From assembly GCF_000341085.1 (NCBI RefSeq), contig NZ_ANBA01000003.1:124001-188000 (forward strand): a DNA stretch of 64,000 bases, read 5' to 3'. Each line of letters opens with the position of its first letter. The stretch's first letter is position 1. The position numbers were made by a program, and so were the translations under genes. This document shows positions 50,741-59,761 of this stretch, in pieces. The notes beneath the pieces were generated by a model. That model was given only the letters and a program-made list of their open reading frames with translations, did no database searches and was not told the origin of the DNA. The DNA is from Nocardiopsis ganjiahuensis DSM 45031 (GTDB lineage: Bacteria > Actinomycetota > Actinomycetes > Streptosporangiales > Streptosporangiaceae).

Positions 50741-51970
50741 ATGGGCAAGGCACTCGACGGGGTCCGCGTCCTGGACATGACCCACGTCCAGTCCGGACCG
50801 TCCGCGACCCAGATCCTCGCGTGGATGGGCGCCGACGTCGTCAAACTCGAGGCGCCCTCGGGGGACATCACCCGGCGCCAGCTCCGGGACAAGCCCGGGG
50901 TGGACAGCCTCTACTTCACGATGCTCAACTCCAACAAGCGGAGCATCACCCTCAACACCAAGAGCGACGAGGGCAAGCGGATCTTCCTCGACCTGGTGCG
51001 CCGCAGCGACGTGCTGGTGGAGAACTTCGCACCCGGCGCCCTGGACCGGATGGGGTTCACCTGGGAGGTGCTCTCCGAGGTCAACCCGAGGCTGGTCTAC
51101 GCCTCGATCAAGGGCTTCGGCCCGGGTGTGTACGCCGACTTCAAGGCCTACGAGGTGATCGCCCAGGCCATGGGCGGCTCCATGAGCACCACCGGCTTCG
51201 AGGACGGCCCCCCGCTGGCCACGGGCGCACAGATCGGCGACTCGGGCACCGGAATGCATACAGTGGCCGGTATCCTCGCGGCGCTCTTCCAGCGCACCAG
51301 CACCGGCCGGGGCCAGCGCGTCCAGGTGGCCATGCAGGACGCGGTGCTCAACCTGTGCCGGGTCAAGCTGCGCGACCAGCAGCGGCTGGCGCACGGCCCG
51401 CTCTCGGAGTACCCCAACGAGGACTTCTCCGACGAGGTCCCCCGATCCGGCAATGCCTCCGGCGGCGGACAGCCCGGCTGGGCCGTGCGCACCGCGCCCG
51501 GCGGCCCCAACGACTACGTGTACGTGATCATCCAGCCCGCGGGCTGGGCGCCCATCGCCCGGCTCATCGGCCGCCCCGAACTGGTCGAGGACCCGGAGTG
51601 GGCCACGCCCGAGGCCCGGCTGGACAAGCTCGACAAGGCGTTCGCCCTGATCGAGGAGTGGTCCCGGGAGCTCCCCAAGTGGGACGTCCTGGCCGCGCTG
51701 AACGAGCACAACATCCCCTGCGGTCCGATCATGTCCACCCGGGAGATCATCGAGGACCCCACCCTCCGGGCGAACGGGGTCGTCGCCGAGGTCGACCACC
51801 CCGAGCGCGGCACCTACCACACGGTGGCCTCGCCCATCCGCCTCTCGGACTCGGCGGTGGACGTCGTCCGGTCCCCCCTGCTCGGCGAGCACAACCCCGA
51901 CATCTACCGCGACGAGCTGGGCCTGACCCCCGAGGAACTGGCCGAACTCTCATCGAACGGAGTGATCTGA
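50741..51970 (+). CDS. frc: formyl-CoA:oxalate CoA-transferase
   Basis: 409 residues, ATG after GGAAGGAG. It follows Oxalobacter Frc closely: [66 protein letters not shown] with the catalytic Asp167 (Asp169 there), [28 protein letters not shown] (the glycine loop) and [14 protein letters not shown]. It swaps CoA between formyl-CoA or another donor and oxalate to make oxalyl-CoA. It is a class III CaiB/BaiF transferase. Sixteen bases separate it from the TPP gene. Confidence 0.93.
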   Translation: MGKALDGVRVLDMTHVQSGPSATQILAWMGADVVKLEAPSGDITRRQLRDKPGVDSLYFTMLNSNKRSITLNTKSDEGKRIFLDLVRRSDVLVENFAPGALDRMGFTWEVLSEVNPRLVYASIKGFGPGVYADFKAYEVIAQAMGGSMSTTGFEDGPPLATGAQIGDSGTGMHTVAGILAALFQRTSTGRGQRVQVAMQDAVLNLCRVKLRDQQRLAHGPLSEYPNEDFSDEVPRSGNASGGGQPGWAVRTAPGGPNDYVYVIIQPAGWAPIARLIGRPELVEDPEWATPEARLDKLDKAFALIEEWSRELPKWDVLAALNEHNIPCGPIMSTREIIEDPTLRANGVVAEVDHPERGTYHTVASPIRLSDSAVDVVRSPLLGEHNPDIYRDELGLTPEELAELSSNGVI

Positions 51971-51974
51971 GCGC

Positions 51975-54128
51975 ATGGCCGTCTACACCCCCGACCGTTC
52001 CGACCGCGACCGCACCCCGGTCCGCGAGGTCCTCGACCGCGCCAGGGCCGAGGGCCGGGACGCGCTCACCGCACCCGAGAGCCGTGTCCTCGCCGAGGCC
52101 TACGGCATCCCCGTCCCCGGTGAGGCGCTGGCTTCCAGCGCCGGGGAGGCCGCCTCCCTCGCCGCCGAGGTCGGCCTTCCCGTGGCCGCCAAGATCGTCT
52201 CCCCCGACATCCTGCACAAGACCGACGCGGGCGGCGTCGAGATCGGCCTGAACAGCGCCGAGGAGGTCTCCGCGGCCTACGAGCGCATCGTCGCCAACGC
52301 CCGGGCGTACGACTCCGACGCCCGGATCGACGGCGTGCAGATCCAGCAGATGGTCCCGGGCGGGCTGGAGGTGCTGGTCGGCGCCACCACCGACCCCACG
52401 TTCGGCAAGGTCGTGGTGTTCGGCCTGGGCGGCATCCTGGTGGAGGTGCTCAAGGACGTCTCCTTCCGCTTGGCCCCGGTCACCCGTGAGGAGGCTCTCG
52501 CCCAGGTCGACGACATCCGGGCCGCGGAGGTCCTGAACGGGGTGCGCGGCGCCGAGGGCGTCGACAAGGGCGCCCTGGCCGACCTGCTGGTCCGCCTGTC
52601 CGAACTGGTCTCGGACTTCCCCGAGATCGCCGAGGCCGACCTCAACCCGGTGTTCGCCACCGCGTCCGGGGCGATCGCCGCCGACCTGCGGTTCGTGCTG
52701 GACTTCGAGCCGGCCGAGGGACCGCGCAAGTTCTCCCGGGACGAGATCCTGGCGTCCATGGAGCGCATCTTCAAGCCGCGCTCCATCGCCGTGATCGGCG
52801 CCTCCAACGAGGAGGGCAAGATCGGCAACTCCGTCATCCGCAACATCGTGGACGGCGGTTACCAGGGCGGGATCCACCCGATCAACCCCAAGTCGGCCGA
52901 GGTCAACGGCCTCACCTCCTACAAGTCCATCACCGACGTGCCCGGCGACGTGGACGTGGCGGTCTTCGCCATCCCGGCCAAGTTCGTGGCGGGGGCGCTG
53001 GAGGAGGCCGGGCGCAAGGGCGTGGCCGGCGCGATCCTCATCCCCTCCGGCTTCGCCGAGACCGGCGAGCAGGAGCTCCAGGACGAGGTGCTCGCCGTCG
53101 CCCGACGGCACGGGGTCCGCATCCTGGGCCCCAACATCTACGGGTACTACTACACACCCCAGAAGCTGTCGGCGACCTTCTGCACGCCCTACGACGTGGC
53201 CGGCGGTACCGCCCTGACCTCGCAGTCCGGCGGGATCGGGATGGCCATCCTGGGCTACAGCCGCAGCACCCGCACGGGTGTGTCGGCGATCGTGGGCGTG
53301 GGCAACAAGGCCGACATCGACGAGGACGACCTGCTCACCTTCTTCGGCCAGGACGAGAACACCAACGCCGTCGCCATGCACCTGGAGGACCTCAAGGACG
53401 GCCGCGCGTTCGTGGCCGCCGCCCGCGAGGTCGTCCCGAAGAAGCCCGTGGTGGTGCTCAAGGCCGGGCGGACCTCCGCCGGGGCCCGCGCCGCCGGGTC
53501 GCACACCGGTGCGCTGGCCGGTGACGACAAGGTCTACGACGACATCCTGCGCCAGGCGGGCGTGGTCCGGGCACCCGGCCTGACCGAACTGCTGGAGTAC
53601 GGCCGGGCCCTGCCGGTCATGCCCGCGCCGAGCGGCGAGAACATCGTCATCATCACCGGTGCGGGCGGCTCGGGCGTGCTGCTCTCGGACGCCGTGGTGG
53701 ACAACGGGATGTCGCTGTTCGAGATCCCGCCCGACCTCGACAAGGCCTTCCGCGCCTTCATCCCGCCGTTCGGAGCGGCCGGGAACCCGGTGGACATCAC
53801 CGGAGGCGAGCCGCCCTCCACCTACGAGAAGACCATCAGGCTGGGGTTGGAGGACCCCCGGGTGCACGCCCTGGTCCTCGGCTACTGGCACACCATCGTC
53901 ACCCCGCCGCTGGTCTTCGCGGACGTCGTGATCGACGTGGTGAGCAAGGCGCGGGCCGCGGGTATCGACAAGCCGGTCGTGGCCTCCCTCTCGGGTGACA
54001 CCGAGGTCGAGGCGGCGAGCCAGAAGCTCTTCGAGCACGGCATCGTCGCCTACCCCTACACGACCGAGATGCCGGTGAAGGTCCTGGGCGCGAAGTATCG
54101 CTGGGCCCGGGCCGCCGGACTACTCTGA
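51975..54128 (+). CDS. ADP-forming acyl-CoA synthetase (acetate-CoA ligase family)
   Basis: 717 residues. The ATP-grasp domain comes first (about 30-235; PVAAKIVSPDILHKTDAGGV, then VFGLGGILVEVLKDVSFRL), followed by the CoA-binding domain (SIAVIGASNEEGKIGNSVIR near 275) and ligase domains with the phosphohistidine in AGSHTGALAGDD near 512. Many homologues carry these in the opposite order. It could make oxalyl-CoA directly, reclaim formate as formyl-CoA, or prime the transferase cycle. It starts four bases after frc. Confidence 0.85.
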   Translation: MAVYTPDRSDRDRTPVREVLDRARAEGRDALTAPESRVLAEAYGIPVPGEALASSAGEAASLAAEVGLPVAAKIVSPDILHKTDAGGVEIGLNSAEEVSAAYERIVANARAYDSDARIDGVQIQQMVPGGLEVLVGATTDPTFGKVVVFGLGGILVEVLKDVSFRLAPVTREEALAQVDDIRAAEVLNGVRGAEGVDKGALADLLVRLSELVSDFPEIAEADLNPVFATASGAIAADLRFVLDFEPAEGPRKFSRDEILASMERIFKPRSIAVIGASNEEGKIGNSVIRNIVDGGYQGGIHPINPKSAEVNGLTSYKSITDVPGDVDVAVFAIPAKFVAGALEEAGRKGVAGAILIPSGFAETGEQELQDEVLAVARRHGVRILGPNIYGYYYTPQKLSATFCTPYDVAGGTALTSQSGGIGMAILGYSRSTRTGVSAIVGVGNKADIDEDDLLTFFGQDENTNAVAMHLEDLKDGRAFVAAAREVVPKKPVVVLKAGRTSAGARAAGSHTGALAGDDKVYDDILRQAGVVRAPGLTELLEYGRALPVMPAPSGENIVIITGAGGSGVLLSDAVVDNGMSLFEIPPDLDKAFRAFIPPFGAAGNPVDITGGEPPSTYEKTIRLGLEDPRVHALVLGYWHTIVTPPLVFADVVIDVVSKARAAGIDKPVVASLSGDTEVEAASQKLFEHGIVAYPYTTEMPVKVLGAKYRWARAAGLL

Positions 54129-54436
54129 CCGGGTGCCCGGCCGGTGCCACGGGCCCCGGCCGGGCCACCGCAGCACACGGATCGCACTGACCCCGCCGAT
54201 CCCCGGACAGCACCGACCGCACGACAGCACGACAGCACGAGAGCGCAGTACCACCGCCCGGCAGCCCTGGAGCCGCCGCCGCAAGGCAGCCGGGCCCCGG
54301 CCACCGCCACGACAGCCACGTCCAGCCACGGTGACCCCAGCCACGACCGCCCAGGAACAAGGAGGTACGGCACCACCCGGGGGCGACATGCGAACAACCG
54401 ACTCGCATCCGCTCGTCACACACATGGAGTTCCACC
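54129..54436. other. 308-bp gap before the Nramp-like gene
   Basis: No gene is supported. Short CACGACAG-like repeats occur near 54221-54240. An AAGGAGGT sequence at 54359-54366 has no suitable start codon nearby, and no GntR site is seen, so the downstream transporter may be read through from the TPP operon or have its own promoter. Confidence 0.4.
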
Positions 54437-55984
54437 ATGGATTCCTCGCGCCCCGACCCCGGAAACAACCCGTCCGACCCCCCGGCGCCCTCCGGGACAC
54501 AGCCACCCCCCGTCCCGTCCCCGCGACCGGCCCACCCCTCCGAGTCCGGACCCGCCGCCACCGGTGACACCGGCCCCGCCCAGGAGTCGCCGAGCAGCTC
54601 CGAAACCACCCCCGCCGCGACAGCCGCCGGAGGCGGTACCAAGACCATCCGTCTCGAAGCGCCGGGAACGGGCGTGCGCGACACCTGGCGGGCCATGGGC
54701 CCCGGGATCGCCGCGGCCATGACCGGCATCGGTGCCAGCCACATCATGCACGGCCCCACGGCGGGCGCGCAGTACGGTTACGCGCTGCTGTGGGTCATCC
54801 CCTTCGCCTATCTGCTCAAGTACTGCGCGTTCGAGTTCGCCCACCGGTACACGCTGGTACGCGGCGAGAGCATCATGGAGGCCTACGAGCGCACCGGCCG
54901 CGGGCGCGGCAACTGGCCGCTGTGGTACCTCGGTTTCCAGTCGCTCGCGAACACCTTCGGTATCGCGGGGCGCGCCCTGGGCTGTGCGGCCATGCTGTGG
55001 GCCGCCTTCCCCTTCCTGCCCCTGCAGGCCTGGGCCGTCCTGGTCCTGGTCTCCAGCGTCGCCGTCCTGTGGGCGGGCAAGTACCAGGCGCTGGAACTGG
55101 CTGTGAAGCTCGCCATCATCGTGTTCGCCGTGTGCGTGATGCTGGCCTTCCTCCTGCAGAGCCCACCGCCCGGGGAGTACCTCACCCGGCTGGTGCCCAC
55201 CCTTCCCCCGATCGGCGCGCTCCTGCTCTTCGGGGCCATGTGGGGCTACTTCCCCACGACCGTCGAGGTCGCGCCCATGCAGTCCAACTGGGCCGTGGAC
55301 AAGAAGAGCGGCATGGTCCGCGTCCGCCAGCTGCGCGCACAGGGGTACACGGTCGACCTCGCCCCGAACTACCTGCGCAACCACATCAAGCTGTTCAAGC
55401 GCGACATGAACATCTCCTACGTGATCTCGATGATCACCGGGATGGCGTTCCTGATCGTCGGCGCCGTGGTGCTCAACCCGATCGGCCTCGTCCCCGCATC
55501 CAGCGAGATGGGGGCGACGATCGCCAGTATCTACACCGACACCTTCGGCACGTGGATCTTCCCCGTCATCATCGGCGGCGGTGTCGCGGCGCTGTGGTCC
55601 ACCGTCTTCACGTACTTCGACGGCCAGGGTCGGATCTTCGAGGAGGTCTGCGTCCGGCTCCGCCGCGCGTGGGACACCGAGCGCATCCGCAAGCTCATCT
55701 ACCGCGGGTTCCACGTGATGTGGCTGATCGCGGGAAGCGCGGTCATCTTCGGGCTGCCCGAACCGATCCTGGTCGTGCAGATCGCGTCCTTCCTCGCCCT
55801 GCTGTTCTCGCCGATCCTGTACTGGCTGAACATCAAGGCGATCAAGGACAACTTCACCGCTGAGGACAAGCCCTACCTGCCTTCCAAGCTCATGTTCGCG
55901 TGGGCGTGGATCGGAGTCCTCGGCCTGGTCGTCATCAGCGCCTACATCATCTACCTGGAATTCCTCAGGCCGGCCTTCGGCTGA
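54437..55984 (+). CDS. Nramp-like transporter with altered metal-binding motifs
   Basis: 515 residues. A disordered N-terminus rich in P, S and T (about 70 residues) precedes about 11 membrane segments. The TM1 region MGPGIAAAMTGIGASHIMHG and GAQYGYALLWVIPFAYLLKY have the Nramp layout, but the DPGN motif reads GASH. In TM6 the usual MPHN is replaced by GAMWGYFPTTVEVAP. The classical Mn/Fe ligands are therefore absent and the substrate may not be a divalent metal. Its location after the oxalate genes makes an organic anion possible; this is speculation. Confidence 0.75.
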   Translation: MDSSRPDPGNNPSDPPAPSGTQPPPVPSPRPAHPSESGPAATGDTGPAQESPSSSETTPAATAAGGGTKTIRLEAPGTGVRDTWRAMGPGIAAAMTGIGASHIMHGPTAGAQYGYALLWVIPFAYLLKYCAFEFAHRYTLVRGESIMEAYERTGRGRGNWPLWYLGFQSLANTFGIAGRALGCAAMLWAAFPFLPLQAWAVLVLVSSVAVLWAGKYQALELAVKLAIIVFAVCVMLAFLLQSPPPGEYLTRLVPTLPPIGALLLFGAMWGYFPTTVEVAPMQSNWAVDKKSGMVRVRQLRAQGYTVDLAPNYLRNHIKLFKRDMNISYVISMITGMAFLIVGAVVLNPIGLVPASSEMGATIASIYTDTFGTWIFPVIIGGGVAALWSTVFTYFDGQGRIFEEVCVRLRRAWDTERIRKLIYRGFHVMWLIAGSAVIFGLPEPILVVQIASFLALLFSPILYWLNIKAIKDNFTAEDKPYLPSKLMFAWAWIGVLGLVVISAYIIYLEFLRPAFG

Positions 55985-56329
55985 GCCCCGCCCCGAGCAC
56001 CGCATGACCCCGGCGACGCGCGTCGCCGGGGTCATGCGGTGTGTTCGGCGGAGGACACGGCCGGGGCCGCGGGGACCCCAACGGGCCGCACCCGCCCTTC
56101 GACCGCCCGTGGACCGCTCGTCGTTCCAGGGGACCGTTCGTCGCACGGTGGGCGACCGCTCGACGCTCCTCACCCGCGTTCGGCGCGCGCTCCGGCACGC
56201 CCCCTGCTCAAGTGGAGTGCCCCTCCTTACAGTGCCGAGTAACGCAGGTCACACGAACCGGACATATCGCAGAAACCTGCACCCGCCCGCAGCACCGTCC
56301 CCGCTCCATCCCCCGGAGGTACCGAAACC
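55985..56329. other. 345-bp gap with terminator
   Basis: It holds a perfect 38-bp palindrome at 56001-56038 directly after the transporter gene, then GC-rich sequence without a supported gene. The last 110 bp, with CGCAGGTCACACGAACCGGA and a GGAGG ribosome site, should carry the promoter and leader of the DUF485 gene. Confidence 0.5.
56001..56038 (+). terminator. 38-bp palindromic terminator
   Basis: The arms 56001-56019 and 56020-56038 are perfect complements with GACGCGCGTC at the tip. It lies 17 bp after the transporter stop codon. Confidence 0.8.
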
Positions 56330-56734
56330 ATGGCAACCGACAGGCCGACGAAGGATCCGACACCATCGGACGGGAACGGCGGCGGTGACGAGCCCATCAG
56401 GGACGAAGCCTACGTCGCCATGCACAGCGACCCCAGGTTCATCGACCTCAAGCGGCGCCTGTACCGCTTCATCTTCCCGATGAGCATCGCCTTCATGGCC
56501 TGGTACCTGCTCTACGTGCTCATGTCCGCCTTCGGGCGCGACATCATGGGCACCGACCTCTTCGGCAACGTCAACGTGGCCCTGGTGTTCGGCATCCTCC
56601 AGTTCGTGTCCACCTTCGGGATCGCGGTCCTCTACACCAGGTACGCCAACCGGAACTTCGACCAGTCCGCTGCCGAGCTGCGCGACGAGCTCCAGAACGG
56701 CGCGAACGCCCAGAAGAAGGGGGACAGCCGATGA
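56330..56734 (+). CDS. DUF485 membrane protein
   Basis: 134 residues, ATG after GGAGG. Two membrane segments (FIFPMSIAFMAWYLLYVLMS and VALVFGILQFVSTFGIAVLY) preceded by SDPRFIDLKRRLYRF, the DUF485 (YjcH-like) pattern. These proteins are encoded with acetate-type symporters and probably assist them. Overlaps the symporter gene by four bases. Confidence 0.9.
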   Translation: MATDRPTKDPTPSDGNGGGDEPIRDEAYVAMHSDPRFIDLKRRLYRFIFPMSIAFMAWYLLYVLMSAFGRDIMGTDLFGNVNVALVFGILQFVSTFGIAVLYTRYANRNFDQSAAELRDELQNGANAQKKGDSR

Positions 56735-58425
56735 TCCTCGCACAGGAGGCTGTCAGCGAGAGCAGCCGGATGGTCACCATCGTCCTCTTCGCGCTCATGA
56801 TCGCGGCCACGCTCGGCATCACCGTCTGGGCCAGCCGCAACACCCGTTCGGCCACCGACTTCCACTCCGGCGGACGCGGTTTCTCACCGCTCCAGAACGG
56901 TCTGGCCATCGGCAGCGACTACATGTCCGCCGCGTCCTTCCTGGGCATCGCGGGCATGATCGCCCTGTTCGGCTACGACGGCTTCCTCTACTCCATCGGC
57001 TTCCTGGTGGCCTGGCTGGTCGCCCTGCTGCTCGTCGCCGAGCTGCTGCGCAACTCCGGCCGCTACACCATGGGCGACGTGCTCTCCTACCGGATGCAGC
57101 AGCGCCCGGTGCGGACGGCCGCCGCGGTCTCCACCGTGGTCGTGTCGATCTTCTACCTCCTCGCCCAGATGGTCGGCGCGGGCGCGCTCATCGCCCTGCT
57201 GCTCGGCATCCAGGAGGGCCAGACCTTCCTCGGCATGGACGCCCCGACCGCGAAGATCGCCGGCATCGTCGTCGTCGGTCTGCTGATGACCATCTACGTG
57301 GCGTTCGGCGGCATGAAGGGCACCACCTGGGTGCAGATCATCAAGGCCGTCATCCTGATGGCCGGCGCCGCCCTGCTCACCCTGCTCACCCTGTCGCTGT
57401 ACGGCTTCAACCTGGGCGCTCTGATGAGCGACGCCGCCAACGCCAGCCAGGCGGCGGCCGACGGCAACGCGGGCGGCTTCCTGGAGCCGGGCCTGCGCTA
57501 CGGCGTCGAGGTCGCGGGCGACCCGCTCCAGACCCTGTGGAACAAGCTGGACCTGATCAGCCTCGGGCTGGCCCTGGTCCTGGGCACCGCCGGACTGCCG
57601 CACATCCTGATCCGCTTCTACACGGTTCCGGACTCCGGGAGCGCGCGCAAGTCCGTCAACTGGGGCATCGGCCTCATCGGCACCTTCTACCTGATGACCC
57701 TGGTGCTGGGCTTCGGCGCCGCGGCGCTCGTCGGCCACGAGGCCATCACCACCCAGGACGCCGCGGGCAACACGGCGGCGCCCCAGCTGGCCCAGGTGGT
57801 CGGCACGACCATCGGCGGCGACATGGCCGGTGCGGTCCTGCTGGCCCTCATCGCCTCCGCCGCCTTCGCCGCGATCCTGTCGACCGTGGCCGGCCTGGTC
57901 ATCGCCTCGTCGTCCTCGCTGGCGCACGACTTCTACAACTCGGTGATCCGCAAGGGCAAGGCCACCGGCTCCGAGGAGGTCCGGGTCGCCCGGTTCTCCG
58001 CCATCGGCGTCGGCGTGGTGGCGATCATTCTCGCGATCTTCGCCCAGAGCCTCAACGTGGCCTTCCTGGTCTCGCTGGCGTTCGCCATGGCGGCCTCCGC
58101 GAACCTGCCCACCCTGCTGCTCAGCCTGTTCTGGAAGCGCTTCAACACGGCCGGCGCCCTCGCGGGTATCTACGGCGGTCTGATCAGCGCCGTCGGTCTG
58201 GTGTTCTTCTCGCCGGTGGTCTCCGGGTCCGAGACGGCACTCATGCCGAACGCCGACTTCGCCTGGTTCCCGCTGCCCAACCCGGCCCTGGTGTCGGTCC
58301 CGATCAGCCTCCTGTGCGCGGTGGTCGGAACGTACATGTCCAAGGAGCGCGACTTCGACAAGTTCGCGATGCTCCAGGTCCGCGCCCTCACCGGTGCGGG
58401 CGCCGAGAAGGCGGGCAGCCACTAG
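56731..58425 (+). CDS. sodium:solute symporter, ActP-like
   Basis: 564 residues with about 13 membrane segments. TRSATDFHSGGRGFSPLQNG and LAIGSDYMSAASFLGIAGMI are the ActP start, GLPHILIRFYTVPDSGSARK follows near residue 290, and SLAFAMAASANLPTLLLSLF near 450. ActP/MctC relatives import acetate, propionate or pyruvate with sodium or protons. Regulation by the neighbouring LytS/LytTR pair is likely. The translational overlap with the DUF485 gene supports a two-part transporter. Confidence 0.92.
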   Translation: MILAQEAVSESSRMVTIVLFALMIAATLGITVWASRNTRSATDFHSGGRGFSPLQNGLAIGSDYMSAASFLGIAGMIALFGYDGFLYSIGFLVAWLVALLLVAELLRNSGRYTMGDVLSYRMQQRPVRTAAAVSTVVVSIFYLLAQMVGAGALIALLLGIQEGQTFLGMDAPTAKIAGIVVVGLLMTIYVAFGGMKGTTWVQIIKAVILMAGAALLTLLTLSLYGFNLGALMSDAANASQAAADGNAGGFLEPGLRYGVEVAGDPLQTLWNKLDLISLGLALVLGTAGLPHILIRFYTVPDSGSARKSVNWGIGLIGTFYLMTLVLGFGAAALVGHEAITTQDAAGNTAAPQLAQVVGTTIGGDMAGAVLLALIASAAFAAILSTVAGLVIASSSSLAHDFYNSVIRKGKATGSEEVRVARFSAIGVGVVAIILAIFAQSLNVAFLVSLAFAMAASANLPTLLLSLFWKRFNTAGALAGIYGGLISAVGLVFFSPVVSGSETALMPNADFAWFPLPNPALVSVPISLLCAVVGTYMSKERDFDKFAMLQVRALTGAGAEKAGSH

Positions 58426-58666
58426 CCTCACCGGCTCCACCAGGAAGGGACACGGGTCACCCGTCGCAGACGGCCACTCCCACCGGGCGCACACACAGGC
58501 CCGGCGCCGCGACCGATCCGCGTCCCGCCCACAGGGCCCGCCACCTCCCCGGGGTGGCGGGCCCGCCCCTTGCCCGGCGCCGAACAGGGGTCGAACGGGA
58601 CACGAAGAGGAAAGGCGGCACCTGCCACGTGAGCGTCGACACATTTTGCGGGGATAAGATCGGTCC

Positions 58667-59761
58667 GTGTCCTATCGGTGGCTGTCGTGGCTTTCCCCCT
58701 CCCGGCGCCCCACGTCTACGGAACGCCGGGCGAGTGTCGAGTTGATGCGCCAGGTCCACGCGCTGGGTGTCGACCTCCAGGACGGGCTGCACGGGCGCGG
58801 GGTGCACTCCGCCGCCCGCCGCCTGCGCCAGGTCCTGGCCGTGGACGGGGTGCTCCTCGCCGACCTCGACGGAACGGTCGCCTCCCACGGAAGGTGCCCG
58901 GACTCCGACGAGGTCGAAGGGCTGCTCTCCCAGGTCTTCGAGTACGGGGGCGGAGCCCGGTCCCGCCTGCCCGACGGGTCCTCGGTGTGCGCCGTCCCGC
59001 TGAACGTCGCCGACGAGCTCTCCGGTGCCCTGGTCGCTTCGGGCGACCCCGTGGAGGCGGACGTCGAGGCGGCGGCGGCCCTGGTCTCCGACTGCCTGGA
59101 CCACGCGGCGCTGCGCCGGGCCCGCGCCCGGATCGCCGCCGCCGACCTGCGCACCCTGCGCGCGCAGATCTCCCCGCACTTCGTGCACAACGCGCTCGCC
59201 GTGATCGCCGCACTGGTGCGCACCGACCCCGACCGGGCCCGCCACCTGCTGTCGGACTTCGCCGACTACCTGCGGTACGGGTTCTCGGAGAAGGGCGACT
59301 ACGCGACGGTCTCCGACGAGCTGGAGGCCACCCAGACCTATCTCGAACTCCAGCGGGCCCGTTTCCACGACCGCCTGGACATCACCGTGCGGATGGCGCC
59401 CGAGGTGCTGCCCGTCGCCATCCCGTTCCTGGTCGTGCAGCCGATAGTGGAGAACGCCATCCGGCACGGGCTGGAACGCAAGGAGGGCACGGGGCACATC
59501 AGCGTGTCCGGGTTCGGCGAGGGCCCGCTGTGCGTGATCGAGATCGAGGACGACGGGGTGGGTATGCACCCTGAACTGGCGCGCGCCCTCCTGGCGGGCA
59601 CCGGGCCGGAGTCGCGCAGTGTCGGCCTGGCCAACGTCGACCAGCGGCTGCGAGCGGTCTACGGACCGGAGTACGGTCTGGTGATCGAGACAGCGCTGGG
59701 AGAAGGGACGAAGGTGACCGTGCGCGTACCGAGGTTCGCCCCCGGGGTGGTGGTCCGGTGA
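58667..59761 (+). CDS. LytS-like sensor histidine kinase
   Basis: 364 residues from a GTG. A GAF-like input region (about 25-150) leads to LRTLRAQISPHFVHNALAVI with the phosphorylated histidine of the LytS/YehU class, then NAIRHGLERKEGTGHISVSG, IEIEDDGVGMHPELARALL and SVGLANVDQRLRAVYG, the ATPase boxes. No membrane segment is evident, so it is cytosolic. It overlaps the regulator gene by four bases. Confidence 0.9.
   Translation: MSYRWLSWLSPSRRPTSTERRASVELMRQVHALGVDLQDGLHGRGVHSAARRLRQVLAVDGVLLADLDGTVASHGRCPDSDEVEGLLSQVFEYGGGARSRLPDGSSVCAVPLNVADELSGALVASGDPVEADVEAAAALVSDCLDHAALRRARARIAAADLRTLRAQISPHFVHNALAVIAALVRTDPDRARHLLSDFADYLRYGFSEKGDYATVSDELEATQTYLELQRARFHDRLDITVRMAPEVLPVAIPFLVVQPIVENAIRHGLERKEGTGHISVSGFGEGPLCVIEIEDDGVGMHPELARALLAGTGPESRSVGLANVDQRLRAVYGPEYGLVIETALGEGTKVTVRVPRFAPGVVVR

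Noticed and set aside
51252..51266. GCATACAGTGG, similar to half of the GntR operator.
   Set aside because: It lies within the frc coding sequence, matches only one half-site and is explained by the codons for GMHTVAG.
49826..54038. Two long minus-strand frames (688 and 763 residues) opposite the TPP enzyme, frc and ligase genes.
   Set aside because: Same reason: composition is typical of antisense frames in high-GC DNA, and the plus-strand genes are unmistakable.
54359..54436. AAGGAGGT suggesting a small gene before the Nramp-like gene.
   Set aside because: No start codon lies at a usable distance except one whose frame runs as a shadow through the transporter gene.
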